Notes: generated from the sequence alone by a model not told the origin. A DNA stretch of 64,000 nucleotides from Lachnospiraceae bacterium (GCA_024692905.1 JAILLY010000135.1:1-64000); one strand, 5' to 3'. Counted from the stretch's first letter, positions 47,712-53,996 are shown. Numbers and translations are program-made.

Positions 47712-48119
47712 ATGAACATAACAAAACAAAAACAAGAAGCATTATGGCGTATGAAAGAATGGGATTTATTTTTTCCTGTAATCAAAGACTTTGATATGAA
47801 TAACAATATAATGGAAAGCGCTCCACCGCTCGGAGCATGTTATTACCTTGAAGAACCATATCTTCAGAAAATTAGAGCCGTTGAACAGGAATTTGATGTA
47901 CTTGTATATCATGTAATTCATTCATATACAGAATTTGGAGAGCTGCTTAATCTTCTATTCGTATCAAAATACGATGAAGAATGGGAAATGGATGAAGAGA
48001 ATATCAAAAAAGGCCTACATCTCTGCTATGTAATAAATTTAACACATCCTGAATGGTCTGAAATGGGAACAATAAGCATAAAAAAAACAGTTGGTGGGGG
48101 ATTAGAAAGGGTAAGGTGA
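47712..48119 (+). CDS. Mobile-element protein of unknown function, 135 residues
   Basis: ATG preceded by TAAGGAGGAAAA. The segments ALWRMKEWDLFFPVIKDF, FDVLVYHVIHSYTEFGELLNLLFVSKYDEEWEMD and GTISIKKTVGGGLERV resemble a short protein family that is common on integrative elements of Clostridia, as far as I recall. Acidic and soluble. It ends the + strand row, facing the rep gene across a strong hairpin. Confidence 0.65.
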   Translation: MNITKQKQEALWRMKEWDLFFPVIKDFDMNNNIMESAPPLGACYYLEEPYLQKIRAVEQEFDVLVYHVIHSYTEFGELLNLLFVSKYDEEWEMDEENIKKGLHLCYVINLTHPEWSEMGTISIKKTVGGGLERVR

Positions 48120-48139
48120 TCATATAGCTATATAATCAA

Positions 48140-48167
48140 GATCCCCAGGGCATACGCCTTGGGGATC
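48140..48167. terminator. Hairpin between the convergent phage gene rows
   Basis: 12-base stem GATCCCCAGGGC/GCCTTGGGGATC with an ATAC loop, placed between the last + strand gene and the end of rep. Probably stops both transcripts. Confidence 0.7.
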
Positions 48168-48185
48168 ATCATGAGAAGGAGATTT

Positions 48186-48791
48186 CTATGACTTCTTCTT
48201 AAAGAAGTTACTTGCATCTGAAGCAATACATTTACGCCTATCACGATTAGCCTTACAAAACAAATCTATAGTAAAACTCTTATCCTGAATGATACGAATC
48301 CAATCCATTAAATTCCTATCAATAGCGTACTGATAAAGATCAAGGATATTTTCTATATGATTATCCTTGATAAAGCATATCACCATATTTAATACGGCAT
48401 ACTTATCAGATACTATGGAAATACACTCATAATAATCCATGCCACCGAGCTGAATAACATCATCCTTGTTATACTGAGCTTTATTGGGATCATCTAAATG
48501 ACAAAGGTAACGACAATATCCTCTACGTGTCTTAACATACTCAAGACCTACGCCACCTATCTGATCGAAAATCTCTATAGCCTGAGCAGGAGTCTTTAAA
48601 GACTCAAACAAAAGCATCACATGATAATGAGGTTTTTTAGGCTTACCATTCTCTGAAACATCACGATCATGTAAAGGTGAAACAAAACAGGGAACATGTA
48701 AATCCTTTAAAATCTGTAGCCAATTCTCTGGAGCAGACTCAGGATATACGATTGTGGCAAAATCACGAAGTCTTTGCGGTTTTTCACTCAT
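48186..48791 (-). CDS. HUH rolling-circle replication initiator (Rep_2-like)
   Basis: 201 residues. The metal-binding HUH motif is KPHYHVMLLFE (HYH), preceded by CFVSPLHDRDVSENG; the tyrosine motif region is YCRYLCHLDDPNKAQYNKDDV. This layout is that of Rep_2 proteins of the pMV158 plasmid group. It should nick the double-strand origin and start rolling-circle synthesis of phage DNA. It is the last gene of the - strand row, after the Zot gene; a 10-base stem hairpin at 48825-48848 lies just before its start and could be part of the origin. No strong ribosome site is seen. Confidence 0.87.
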   Translation of the reverse strand: MSEKPQRLRDFATIVYPESAPENWLQILKDLHVPCFVSPLHDRDVSENGKPKKPHYHVMLLFESLKTPAQAIEIFDQIGGVGLEYVKTRRGYCRYLCHLDDPNKAQYNKDDVIQLGGMDYYECISIVSDKYAVLNMVICFIKDNHIENILDLYQYAIDRNLMDWIRIIQDKSFTIDLFCKANRDRRKCIASDASNFFKKKS

Positions 48792-48824
48792 TGTTTATTA
48801 CCATTAACCCCGAGGGCAGAGCGT

Positions 48825-48848
48825 TGGAGCAGTGACACCACTACTCCA
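48825..48848. repeat. Hairpin upstream of rep, candidate double-strand origin
   Basis: TGGAGCAGTG (48825-48834) and CACTACTCCA (48839-48848), one mismatch, loop ACAC. In pMV158-type replicons the nick site lies in a hairpin upstream of rep; I do not see the exact pMV158 nick sequence. Confidence 0.45.
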
Positions 48849-48864
48849 TCTCTTACCGGAGGGA

Positions 48865-49710
48865 TCATCCTTTCCTTGATTGTTTTTTGAAATATGTCTT
48901 TTCCTGACGGATAAGACGCTTCGATCTATGAAGAATAGCATCACTATTAGCCATACTATCAAGACCTTTCCTGACAAGTGTTTCATCATTAGAAATGAAA
49001 TCCTCGGCAGTACTCTTCTTAACCATTTCTGAAGTATCATATGAATTGAAATCTTGATTTTTAACAAACCACCATAAATTCTGCTTTCTACGAATATTAC
49101 GATAATTCATAGCATTCTCTAAATCCCAAGCATCATATAATTCACAATGTTGAAAACGCCAAAACTTATTACAATTAATAACATTAGTAGTAATCGACCT
49201 GAATATCTTATCAACCATAAAAAAACGCTGGGCAGAACATAGAATATACACTCTCTTTTTACGTTGCTGAGTAAGCGTATGAAGCAAAGGCAAAGGGAAA
49301 TTGGCAAAGTTCCTATGACTTAATACATTCTCTACTTCATCAATCAGGACAACAGTACCAATATAATCAGAACTCTCCTCTTCTCCTATATCTACAAGCT
49401 GATTAAAATTAATCAAAGGAATATACGGAATATCAACCAACTTATAATTTGAAATAAATCGTACCTTATCTCCATATTTATTATAGATCAAACGTGCTCT
49501 GTGAGTCATGGAAAGAGTTTTACCATGACCAAACATACCGATGAACATATCTATACCAAATAAATTAAAATCATCCCATCTACGGTACTTGATATATGCC
49601 ATCAGATCAGCCACGCTATATATGCCTATCAGATGCAAGTTCTTAATAATAACACGAACCAAAGGTGATAAAACATATATAACAATCAGGGCAAATATCA
49701 ATATCTTCAT
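48865..49710 (-). CDS. Zot/pI-like filamentous phage assembly ATPase
   Basis: 281 residues. An N-terminal membrane helix (2-20) precedes the ATPase: Walker A GMFGHGKT at 58-65 and Walker B VVLIDEVEN at 120-128, then a sensor stretch TLTQQRKKRVYILCSAQRF. This is the Zot/pI family, the best marker gene of inoviruses, which drives coat assembly and extrusion at the membrane. The helix is at the N-terminus, not C-terminal as in M13 pI. The start overlaps the stop of the preceding 58-residue gene (TGATG). Confidence 0.9.
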   Translation of the reverse strand: MKILIFALIVIYVLSPLVRVIIKNLHLIGIYSVADLMAYIKYRRWDDFNLFGIDMFIGMFGHGKTLSMTHRARLIYNKYGDKVRFISNYKLVDIPYIPLINFNQLVDIGEEESSDYIGTVVLIDEVENVLSHRNFANFPLPLLHTLTQQRKKRVYILCSAQRFFMVDKIFRSITTNVINCNKFWRFQHCELYDAWDLENAMNYRNIRRKQNLWWFVKNQDFNSYDTSEMVKKSTAEDFISNDETLVRKGLDSMANSDAILHRSKRLIRQEKTYFKKQSRKG

Positions 49711-49886
49711 CAGTAAAATCTCCTATCTCCTATAGTACAAGCCATAAACAAGCACTTGCAAATGAAAAGGGTGAGCCACACACCGACACCTACTTTAAGC
49801 AATACATTCAAGACATCGGTGAATGTGGCTGCTTGGGAGATAAGATCAATGCCGAAAAATTCTATCAAACTATTTACTAATTCCAT
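49710..49886 (-). CDS. Small inovirus membrane protein, 58 residues
   Basis: Short gene read directly from the sequence: it starts MELVNSLIEFFGIDLISQ and ends CTIGDRRFY, with one membrane helix (about 28-50, with three Cys). AAAGGATTACCGCG precedes the ATG. It overlaps the stop of the 254-residue gene before it and the start of zot after it. Placement just before zot is that of minor capsid or assembly proteins (pVI-like) in other inoviruses; the exact role is inference. Confidence 0.75.
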   Translation of the reverse strand: MELVNSLIEFFGIDLISQAATFTDVLNVLLKVGVGVWLTLFICKCLFMACTIGDRRFY

Positions 49887-50641
49887 CGCGGTAATCCTTT
49901 CTTAATAATCACAACAATTCCTGCAACAAATAATGCCAATGAAATAAACAACATAAGACTCTCAGACACCGTATAATCGGAAATAGGCTTATCCATTATT
50001 CCGTTTACACTGACAGTCTGATTGTTATATACATTGTTAAAATCATCACGAAAAGAAATAACAGTGTCGGTGAGACTTTGAACATTACTATTTACCCCCT
50101 CTATCTGAGACGAAATGTTATTGAGTTGCTGTGTATAATCCCCCTGAACCGGCTCAGGCGTTGGCGTAGGAGTAGGTGTCGGTTCAGGGGTAGGTTCAGG
50201 TGTAGGTGTAGGCTCAGGTGTAGGTTCAGTTAAACTTATTAAATTTATATCTACCATAGGTATCTGTATAGATTCATCATTGGTATCACAATGAGAATCT
50301 AATATTTGATTATCCCAAGAAAAATGCCGTACATATTCTTCAACAGTTTGACCACAAGAGGGGCATTCATATGTAATGCCAATAAAAGGCATATTCTCAT
50401 GCCCTTGAACAGTATCACCAAACCCTGAATAAAAATTTTGTTCTGTATAGGTATAATTATTTGAATCCGATCCCAAATAACTATTACCCCATAATTGATT
50501 ACTATGTCTTGAATTTCTTACACACTGTCGGTCATAGCATTGTACTCTATATACACAATTATTAAATTCTCTTACTTTATCCAAATTTATAGATTGTAAT
50601 TCATTACAATCTGGACAAGTCCAATAACCATAATATGCCAT
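49877..50641 (-). CDS. Zinc-ribbon, Pro-Thr stalk, tail-anchored virion-protein candidate
   Basis: 254 residues. Cysteine pairs at 9/12 and 93/96 plus Cys29, 35 and 40 suggest one or two zinc ribbons (WTCPDCNE, YECPSCGQ). A stalk of TPEP/TPTP repeats fills about 139-165, a short coiled coil covers 167-200, and one membrane helix lies at 227-246, followed by a basic tail. There is no N-terminal signal peptide. The plan of head, stalk and membrane tail resembles phage adsorption or minor capsid proteins. The stalk DNA is repetitive (50150-50225). Confidence 0.7.
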   Translation of the reverse strand: MAYYGYWTCPDCNELQSINLDKVREFNNCVYRVQCYDRQCVRNSRHSNQLWGNSYLGSDSNNYTYTEQNFYSGFGDTVQGHENMPFIGITYECPSCGQTVEEYVRHFSWDNQILDSHCDTNDESIQIPMVDINLISLTEPTPEPTPTPEPTPEPTPTPTPTPEPVQGDYTQQLNNISSQIEGVNSNVQSLTDTVISFRDDFNNVYNNQTVSVNGIMDKPISDYTVSESLMLFISLALFVAGIVVIIKKGLPRWN

Positions 50642-50644
50642 TTA

Positions 50645-50773
50645 TTACACCTTCCAATCAATATCACTACAAGAAAAATCACCTATATAGTTACCGTCAG
50701 AATCCTTACGTCCTACTAAAAAAAAATCTTGTCCATCTACATTTACTATAGTTCCATCTATTATATCAGCCAT
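50645..50773 (-). CDS. Very small inovirus protein, 42 residues
   Basis: MADIIDGTIVNVDGQDFFLVG with GGGGG upstream, ending DFSCSDIDWKV. Start 50773 is just beyond the stop of the preceding gene, so a coupled reading is likely. No membrane helix; resembles a small beta-rich domain. A longer frame exists upstream but overlaps the preceding gene. Family unknown. Confidence 0.55.
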   Translation of the reverse strand: MADIIDGTIVNVDGQDFFLVGRKDSDGNYIGDFSCSDIDWKV

Positions 50774-50774
50774 A

Positions 50775-50966
50775 TCACAACCCCCATTTAACACCAAAAG
50801 AATGCAAAAGATCCTGACAACGTTGTATTGCAATCTGACACTCATACGGGCTCGTGTCATCACAAGGACATATAATATTCGACATTTCATCGAAAACTTC
50901 ACACATACCCTTAATACGTAAAAGATCGTTTTTCCTTAAACTGAAAATATTTGTCTTTTTATTCAT
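50775..50966 (-). CDS. Small inovirus protein, 63 residues
   Basis: MNKKTNIFSLRKNDLLRIKG, with AAAGGTGG upstream. Four cysteines (CEVFDEMSNIICPCDD, YECQIAIQRCQ) suggest metal binding or disulphides. No membrane helix. It lies between the two larger virion-protein candidates. Family unknown. Confidence 0.6.
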   Translation of the reverse strand: MNKKTNIFSLRKNDLLRIKGMCEVFDEMSNIICPCDDTSPYECQIAIQRCQDLLHSFGVKWGL

Positions 50967-50978
50967 GAATCCACCTTT

Positions 50979-51176
50979 CTACAACACCGTATCATTAAGT
51001 ATGGCCATAATCAGCTTTACCGTACTGAATATGATCACAACGCTAATCATCATCCAGCCAAATGAAAACATGAACGGTGCACCATTTACACTTACAGTAA
51101 CTCCATTACTGAATAACCAATGCCAAATATATGAAAATATACCGAGAAATCCATCTGTAGGTACATTCCAAAACAT
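50979..51176 (-). CDS. Small inovirus membrane protein, 65 residues (pVI-like position)
   Basis: MFWNVPTDGFLGIFSYIWHWLF followed by a second hydrophobic segment (FSFGWMMISVVIIFSTVKLIMAIL). AGGAGAG precedes the ATG and the gene follows the pIII-like gene by 12 bases. A short membrane protein directly behind gene III corresponds in position to gene VI of M13. Confidence 0.7.
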   Translation of the reverse strand: MFWNVPTDGFLGIFSYIWHWLFSNGVTVSVNGAPFMFSFGWMMISVVIIFSTVKLIMAILNDTVL

Positions 51177-51188
51177 AAGACCACTCTC

Positions 51189-52754
51189 CTATCCTCTTAT
51201 AAGTTTGATAATACCTATAAGAATCGAAACCAAAAACATGGCACGTAATGCCAATAAAAATTCTTCAGGCAGCCATGAGAATATAGCACCGATAAACTCA
51301 AAAAATGCCGTGGGTAAGTCATTTATCAATGAACCGATGGTTTCTCCAAGAAATGACAATATACCTGATATAGCTTCTGAAATGCCACCAAGAATACCGG
51401 TTATAAATGCACCTATTCCTGAAATTAGTTCACCGATGACAGAACCCAGAGTCCCGAGCCATCCGAGATCAAAACCATTACCGTTTCCGTTTCCATTACC
51501 GTTACCATTTTCATTACCGTTTCCATTTCCATTACCACCACCATTACCATTGGGATCATCGGGATTGGTTATGTAACGATATACATCATCATCTGTCGGA
51601 TAATGACCGTTGGTATTATAACTATCTGTAATCCATGTAGTTATATCTCCGTAGGTAATATTATTACTGTTGGAGCTATCGACAGTATAGTTTCCTGAGC
51701 CTGAAATAAATTCTTGCCATTGAGGACCAAGATAATATGGTAATTGTCCTACAGAATCAGCTTGCATATCAGATAATGTTTTATAAACCTTTGTCATTTT
51801 ACTATCATTACGAGATAATAAAAAATCAACACCAGCCCAACTGAAAGGAAAACCATTTTCAGGCGTTTCTGAAATTAAAATTTGACCTGGCTGTGAAGTG
51901 CCAGGAAGAACACCATCAAACTCTTTAAACACATGATCATCAGCATCATATTTGTAATATACAAAATCTTCCAAATCACGCATATAACCTAAATTTTCCC
52001 ATGAGTATTTATCATAGGGTATGGCATAATATGCGGATTTACCATTGGGAGTGTTTTTGCCATTATAGACAAATCCTAAATCTCGATTTGTAGCAAATAT
52101 GTAATAACCACTACTTTGACGTAAAAATACATACTTATAAGAACTTAACGCAGTAAGTATATTTCCATAAGCATTATACATATAAGAATCTAAAAATGTA
52201 GACGCAGGAGTCTCTGCCCATGTAAAACTATAAGCATACTTATAACCACATAAATTTTGATATTCTTCACCCAAAACACTTACAAATTCTCTACTATTGT
52301 CATTAAATGTAACACTATGATCATCATTTAAAGTTGTATTATCAATTAAAAATGTGGAAGTACGATCTATAATTTCCTGATCAGATAAATTCTCTTCGGG
52401 TATATCAAATGAATGACCACCAGTCGAATGGCTAGAATCAGTAAATTTATCATGAAAATGCTTATAAACCTTTCTTCCTAAAGCAATAGAAACAAGAACA
52501 GAATCAACAGGTTTTATAAAGCCATTATTATCTAAACAATGATTTAATGCAGATTTATATACTTCCCATGTTATATTATCTTCCTGAGAATCAAGATCTT
52601 CTTCTATCTGTCTTAAATCTGTATATAAACCTATTACACTAGGAATATCTTGAATAGCCCATACGTTATATACAAATTCATTCGACACAAGAATTGATAT
52701 AATGAAAATTAAAAGAATATGTGTTATAATCTTATTGGAATAAAATATTTTCAT
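51189..52754 (-). CDS. pIII-like adsorption protein (minor coat protein)
   Basis: 521 residues. A signal peptide covers about 1-33 (ends YNVWA). A large Tyr/Asp/Ser-rich outer region follows, then a flexible linker of Asn-Gly repeats (about 401-427), a hydrophobic Gly-rich region (430-475) and a C-terminal membrane helix (498-518) ending KLIRG. Filamentous phage pIII has the same plan: exported receptor-binding domains, glycine-rich linker, membrane anchor. The outer domains resemble nothing I know. GAGGTG precedes the ATG. Confidence 0.82.
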   Translation of the reverse strand: MKIFYSNKIITHILLIFIISILVSNEFVYNVWAIQDIPSVIGLYTDLRQIEEDLDSQEDNITWEVYKSALNHCLDNNGFIKPVDSVLVSIALGRKVYKHFHDKFTDSSHSTGGHSFDIPEENLSDQEIIDRTSTFLIDNTTLNDDHSVTFNDNSREFVSVLGEEYQNLCGYKYAYSFTWAETPASTFLDSYMYNAYGNILTALSSYKYVFLRQSSGYYIFATNRDLGFVYNGKNTPNGKSAYYAIPYDKYSWENLGYMRDLEDFVYYKYDADDHVFKEFDGVLPGTSQPGQILISETPENGFPFSWAGVDFLLSRNDSKMTKVYKTLSDMQADSVGQLPYYLGPQWQEFISGSGNYTVDSSNSNNITYGDITTWITDSYNTNGHYPTDDDVYRYITNPDDPNGNGGGNGNGNGNENGNGNGNGNGNGFDLGWLGTLGSVIGELISGIGAFITGILGGISEAISGILSFLGETIGSLINDLPTAFFEFIGAIFSWLPEEFLLALRAMFLVSILIGIIKLIRG

Positions 52755-52779
52755 AAGTCACCTCATAGGAGAGAAAAAT

Positions 52780-52956
52780 ATGCAAAATGTATTTTCAGTT
52801 ATAATATATATCTTAGGTATAGCACTTGATTTCTATCTTATTGTTGCAATATATGAAACACACAAATTGTCTAAAGGTTGCTATGATGAAATAATTAAAC
52901 TACATAACCGAATAATAGAACTTGAATATAAACTCAAAAATATCAACAACTCTTAA
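52780..52956 (+). CDS. Small membrane protein on the opposite strand, 58 residues
   Basis: Read directly from sequence: MQNVFSVIIYILGIALDFYL continuing with IVAIYETHK, then a charged helical tail ending KLKNINNS. AGGAGAG lies 5-8 bases upstream. It stands alone on the + strand between the coat terminator and the pIII-like gene, whose start is only 25 bases away, so its promoter would have to lie inside the pIII-like gene. A single helix with a short cytoplasmic coiled tail would suit an immunity or exclusion factor, but this is a guess. Confidence 0.5.
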   Translation: MQNVFSVIIYILGIALDFYLIVAIYETHKLSKGCYDEIIKLHNRIIELEYKLKNINNS

Positions 52957-52961
52957 AATAT

Positions 52962-52996
52962 ATCCCCGTGCGGAACACCGCACGGGGATTGTTTTT
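52962..52996. terminator. Central terminator after the coat gene
   Basis: Perfect 12-base stem ATCCCCGTGCGG/CCGCACGGGGAT (52962-52973 and 52978-52989) with AACA loop. T-rich on both sides, so bidirectional. It separates the coat gene from the pIII-like gene, the same place as the central terminator behind gene VIII in M13. Confidence 0.88.
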
Positions 52997-53009
52997 CTGA
53001 TCCGGACGA

Positions 53010-53174
53010 TCAGAGTGAGCTCGAAGTACGGAATACCTTACGAAGCATCGAAAGAGCCAGACGTACGAATCCTGAAGCAAGAACTACTACAAGGATCGCA
53101 TTGCCGGTTATAGCCGTAAGCATTGACTCAACGAGAGTCATGACTTCGGTAATTGCTGCCGTAATAGCTGTCAT
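53010..53174 (-). CDS. Major coat protein (pVIII-like), 54 residues
   Basis: Read directly from sequence: it starts MTAITAAITEVMTLVESML, continues with a hydrophobic core (about 22-42) and ends RKVFRTSSSL. Acidic residues (Glu10, Glu16) lie in the N-terminal helix and basic ones (Arg38, Arg45, Lys46, Arg49) at the C-terminus: the charge pattern of filamentous phage coat proteins, with the basic end facing DNA. No cleavable signal is obvious, as in Pf3 coat. GGTGGTGA precedes the ATG and a strong terminator follows. Confidence 0.82.
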   Translation of the reverse strand: MTAITAAITEVMTLVESMLTAITGNAILVVVLASGFVRLALSMLRKVFRTSSSL

Positions 53175-53193
53175 ACAAATTCACCACCAATCC

Positions 53194-53221
53194 ATCTTAA
53201 AAAACTATCAACAAGATACAA
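53194..53221 (-). promoter_or_regulatory. Possible coat gene promoter
   Basis: On the - strand TTGTAT (53221-53216), 16 bases, TAAGAT (53199-53194). It lies between an AT-rich terminator and the coat start, so the coat gene could be a separately driven unit, as in M13. Match to consensus is moderate. Confidence 0.45.
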
Positions 53222-53225
53222 AAAG

Positions 53226-53263
53226 ATTAATAAAAAAAGTATTAATATATATTAAAGTACTTT
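53226..53263 (-). terminator. AT-rich hairpin after the 107-residue gene
   Basis: On the - strand AAAGTA pairs with TACTTT around the palindrome TTAATATATATTAA, followed by seven T (53238-53232). A 16-bp palindrome ATTAAAGTACTTTAAT (53251-53266) abuts the stop codon. Confidence 0.6.
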
Positions 53264-53265
53264 AA

Positions 53266-53589
53266 TCACTTATAATTGAAACCTTGAAAATCACCATGAC
53301 ATAATGTTAAATGTCTGCAACTGTTATCAGCAGGTATTCCGAAAAACTCTAAAAACAATGAAACCGTCCAAGGATCAAGTTGATTAATATGATCACCTTT
53401 ACAAGCTCTGTAGATATCATACGCATGTCTGGTGAAACAATTATAAAGAATCACATATACATCTCTTGTTGTATGTCCGATCAAAGCGGAACATTTACCA
53501 TCACGGATTACATCAGCTACTGCATCAAACGTATCATCATTCTTTTTTTCTTTACGAAAGATATAACAATTACCACATACAATGTTCAT
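53266..53589 (-). CDS. Unknown inovirus protein, 107 residues
   Basis: MNIVCGNCYIFRKEKKNDDTF, six cysteines in all (CGNC, CSALIGH, NCFTRHAYDIYRACKG, SCRHLTLCHGDF) and several His, suggesting a zinc-stabilised small protein. AGGAGAGAGG precedes the ATG. It lies between the ssDNA-binding gene and the coat gene, a place often taken by small replication or regulatory proteins in inoviruses. No family recognised. Confidence 0.65.
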   Translation of the reverse strand: MNIVCGNCYIFRKEKKNDDTFDAVADVIRDGKCSALIGHTTRDVYVILYNCFTRHAYDIYRACKGDHINQLDPWTVSLFLEFFGIPADNSCRHLTLCHGDFQGFNYK

Positions 53590-53631
53590 TAGTACTCCTC
53601 TCTCCTGCTGTAGGGAACAGGAATGATCATA

Positions 53632-53886
53632 TTACTTGTCTTTTGCTATGGCGTTGAAGTACCAATACTTATCCTTCAGACCACCACACTTGCCAACAAG
53701 TTTAACATCCTGACCTTCCTCAACAGCGTTATAAATCTCTTCGGAAACCCCGACGATCTGAGAGTCATACGTTACGTTATCGGCAACCTTCAGATTATAG
53801 AATACTGTAGGCGTACCATCTTTCTTGTTACCATCCTTGGTAGACTTGCTTACTACCCTTACTTTTGTTACAATAGGAATACTCAT
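53632..53886 (-). CDS. ssDNA-binding-like protein (gV analogue candidate)
   Basis: 84 residues, MSIPIVTKVRVVSKSTKDGNKKDGTPTVFYN, predicted to be mostly beta strand with basic loops and ending GKCGGLKDKYWYFNAIAKDK. Size, OB-like strand pattern with aromatic residues and the place as first gene of the phage row fit a gV-type protein that coats the virion strand. No sequence family could be confirmed by eye. AAAGGAG lies 9 bases upstream. Confidence 0.6.
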   Translation of the reverse strand: MSIPIVTKVRVVSKSTKDGNKKDGTPTVFYNLKVADNVTYDSQIVGVSEEIYNAVEEGQDVKLVGKCGGLKDKYWYFNAIAKDK

Positions 53887-53925
53887 TTCACTATTCTCCT
53901 TTCTTTAACACATTTTTTTAACAAT

Positions 53926-53956
53926 AAAAAAAGTTCACTACTCTTGGTAGTGAACT
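53926..53956 (-). terminator. Terminator/attenuator guarding the phage operon (segments B and C)
   Basis: On the - strand AGTTCACTAC (53956-53947), loop CAAGA, GTAGTGAACT (53941-53932), then six T. It stands 40 bases before the ssb start, so RNA coming from the host through attR should stop here. Segment B (53956-53946, AGTTCACTACC) is exactly complementary to segment A at the other end of the prophage. Confidence 0.85.
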
Positions 53957-53968
53957 CCCTACATATTG

Positions 53969-53996
53969 TGTTCGCTGAAGTTGTCTTTTGCGCATA
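53969..53996. repeat. attR, dif-like 28-bp site
   Basis: Read on the - strand: arm TATGCGCAAAA, centre GACAAC, arm TTCAGCGAACA. It shares 27 of the surrounding bases with attL except for three T/C or A/G changes (44861-44887 against 53971-53997). It lies 28 bases downstream of the AI-2E transporter stop codon. Confidence 0.8.

Larger units (their letters stand above)
44859..53996. mobile_element. Inovirus (filamentous phage) prophage integrated at a dif-like site
   Basis: About 9.11 kb between the centres of two 28-bp repeats. The - strand carries an ssDNA-binding-like protein, a 54-residue coat candidate, a pIII-like adsorption protein with an Asn/Gly linker, small membrane proteins, a Zot-like ATPase and an HUH Rep: the inovirus set, in inovirus order (replication and coat, adsorption, assembly). 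The + strand carries five small unknown genes. DNA is clearly more AT-rich than both flanks. No integrase, transposase or repressor is recognisable. Every structural reading frame is open, so the element may be functional. Confidence 0.88.

Noticed and set aside
50150-50225. Short tandem repeats that could suggest a CRISPR array or microsatellite
   Set aside because: They encode the TPEP/TPTP stalk of the 254-residue protein in frame; there are no spacers.
50854-51576. 240-codon open frame on the + strand
   Set aside because: It is the shadow of the pIII-like gene and its neighbours; its Pro-rich part is only the reverse of the Asn-Gly linker.
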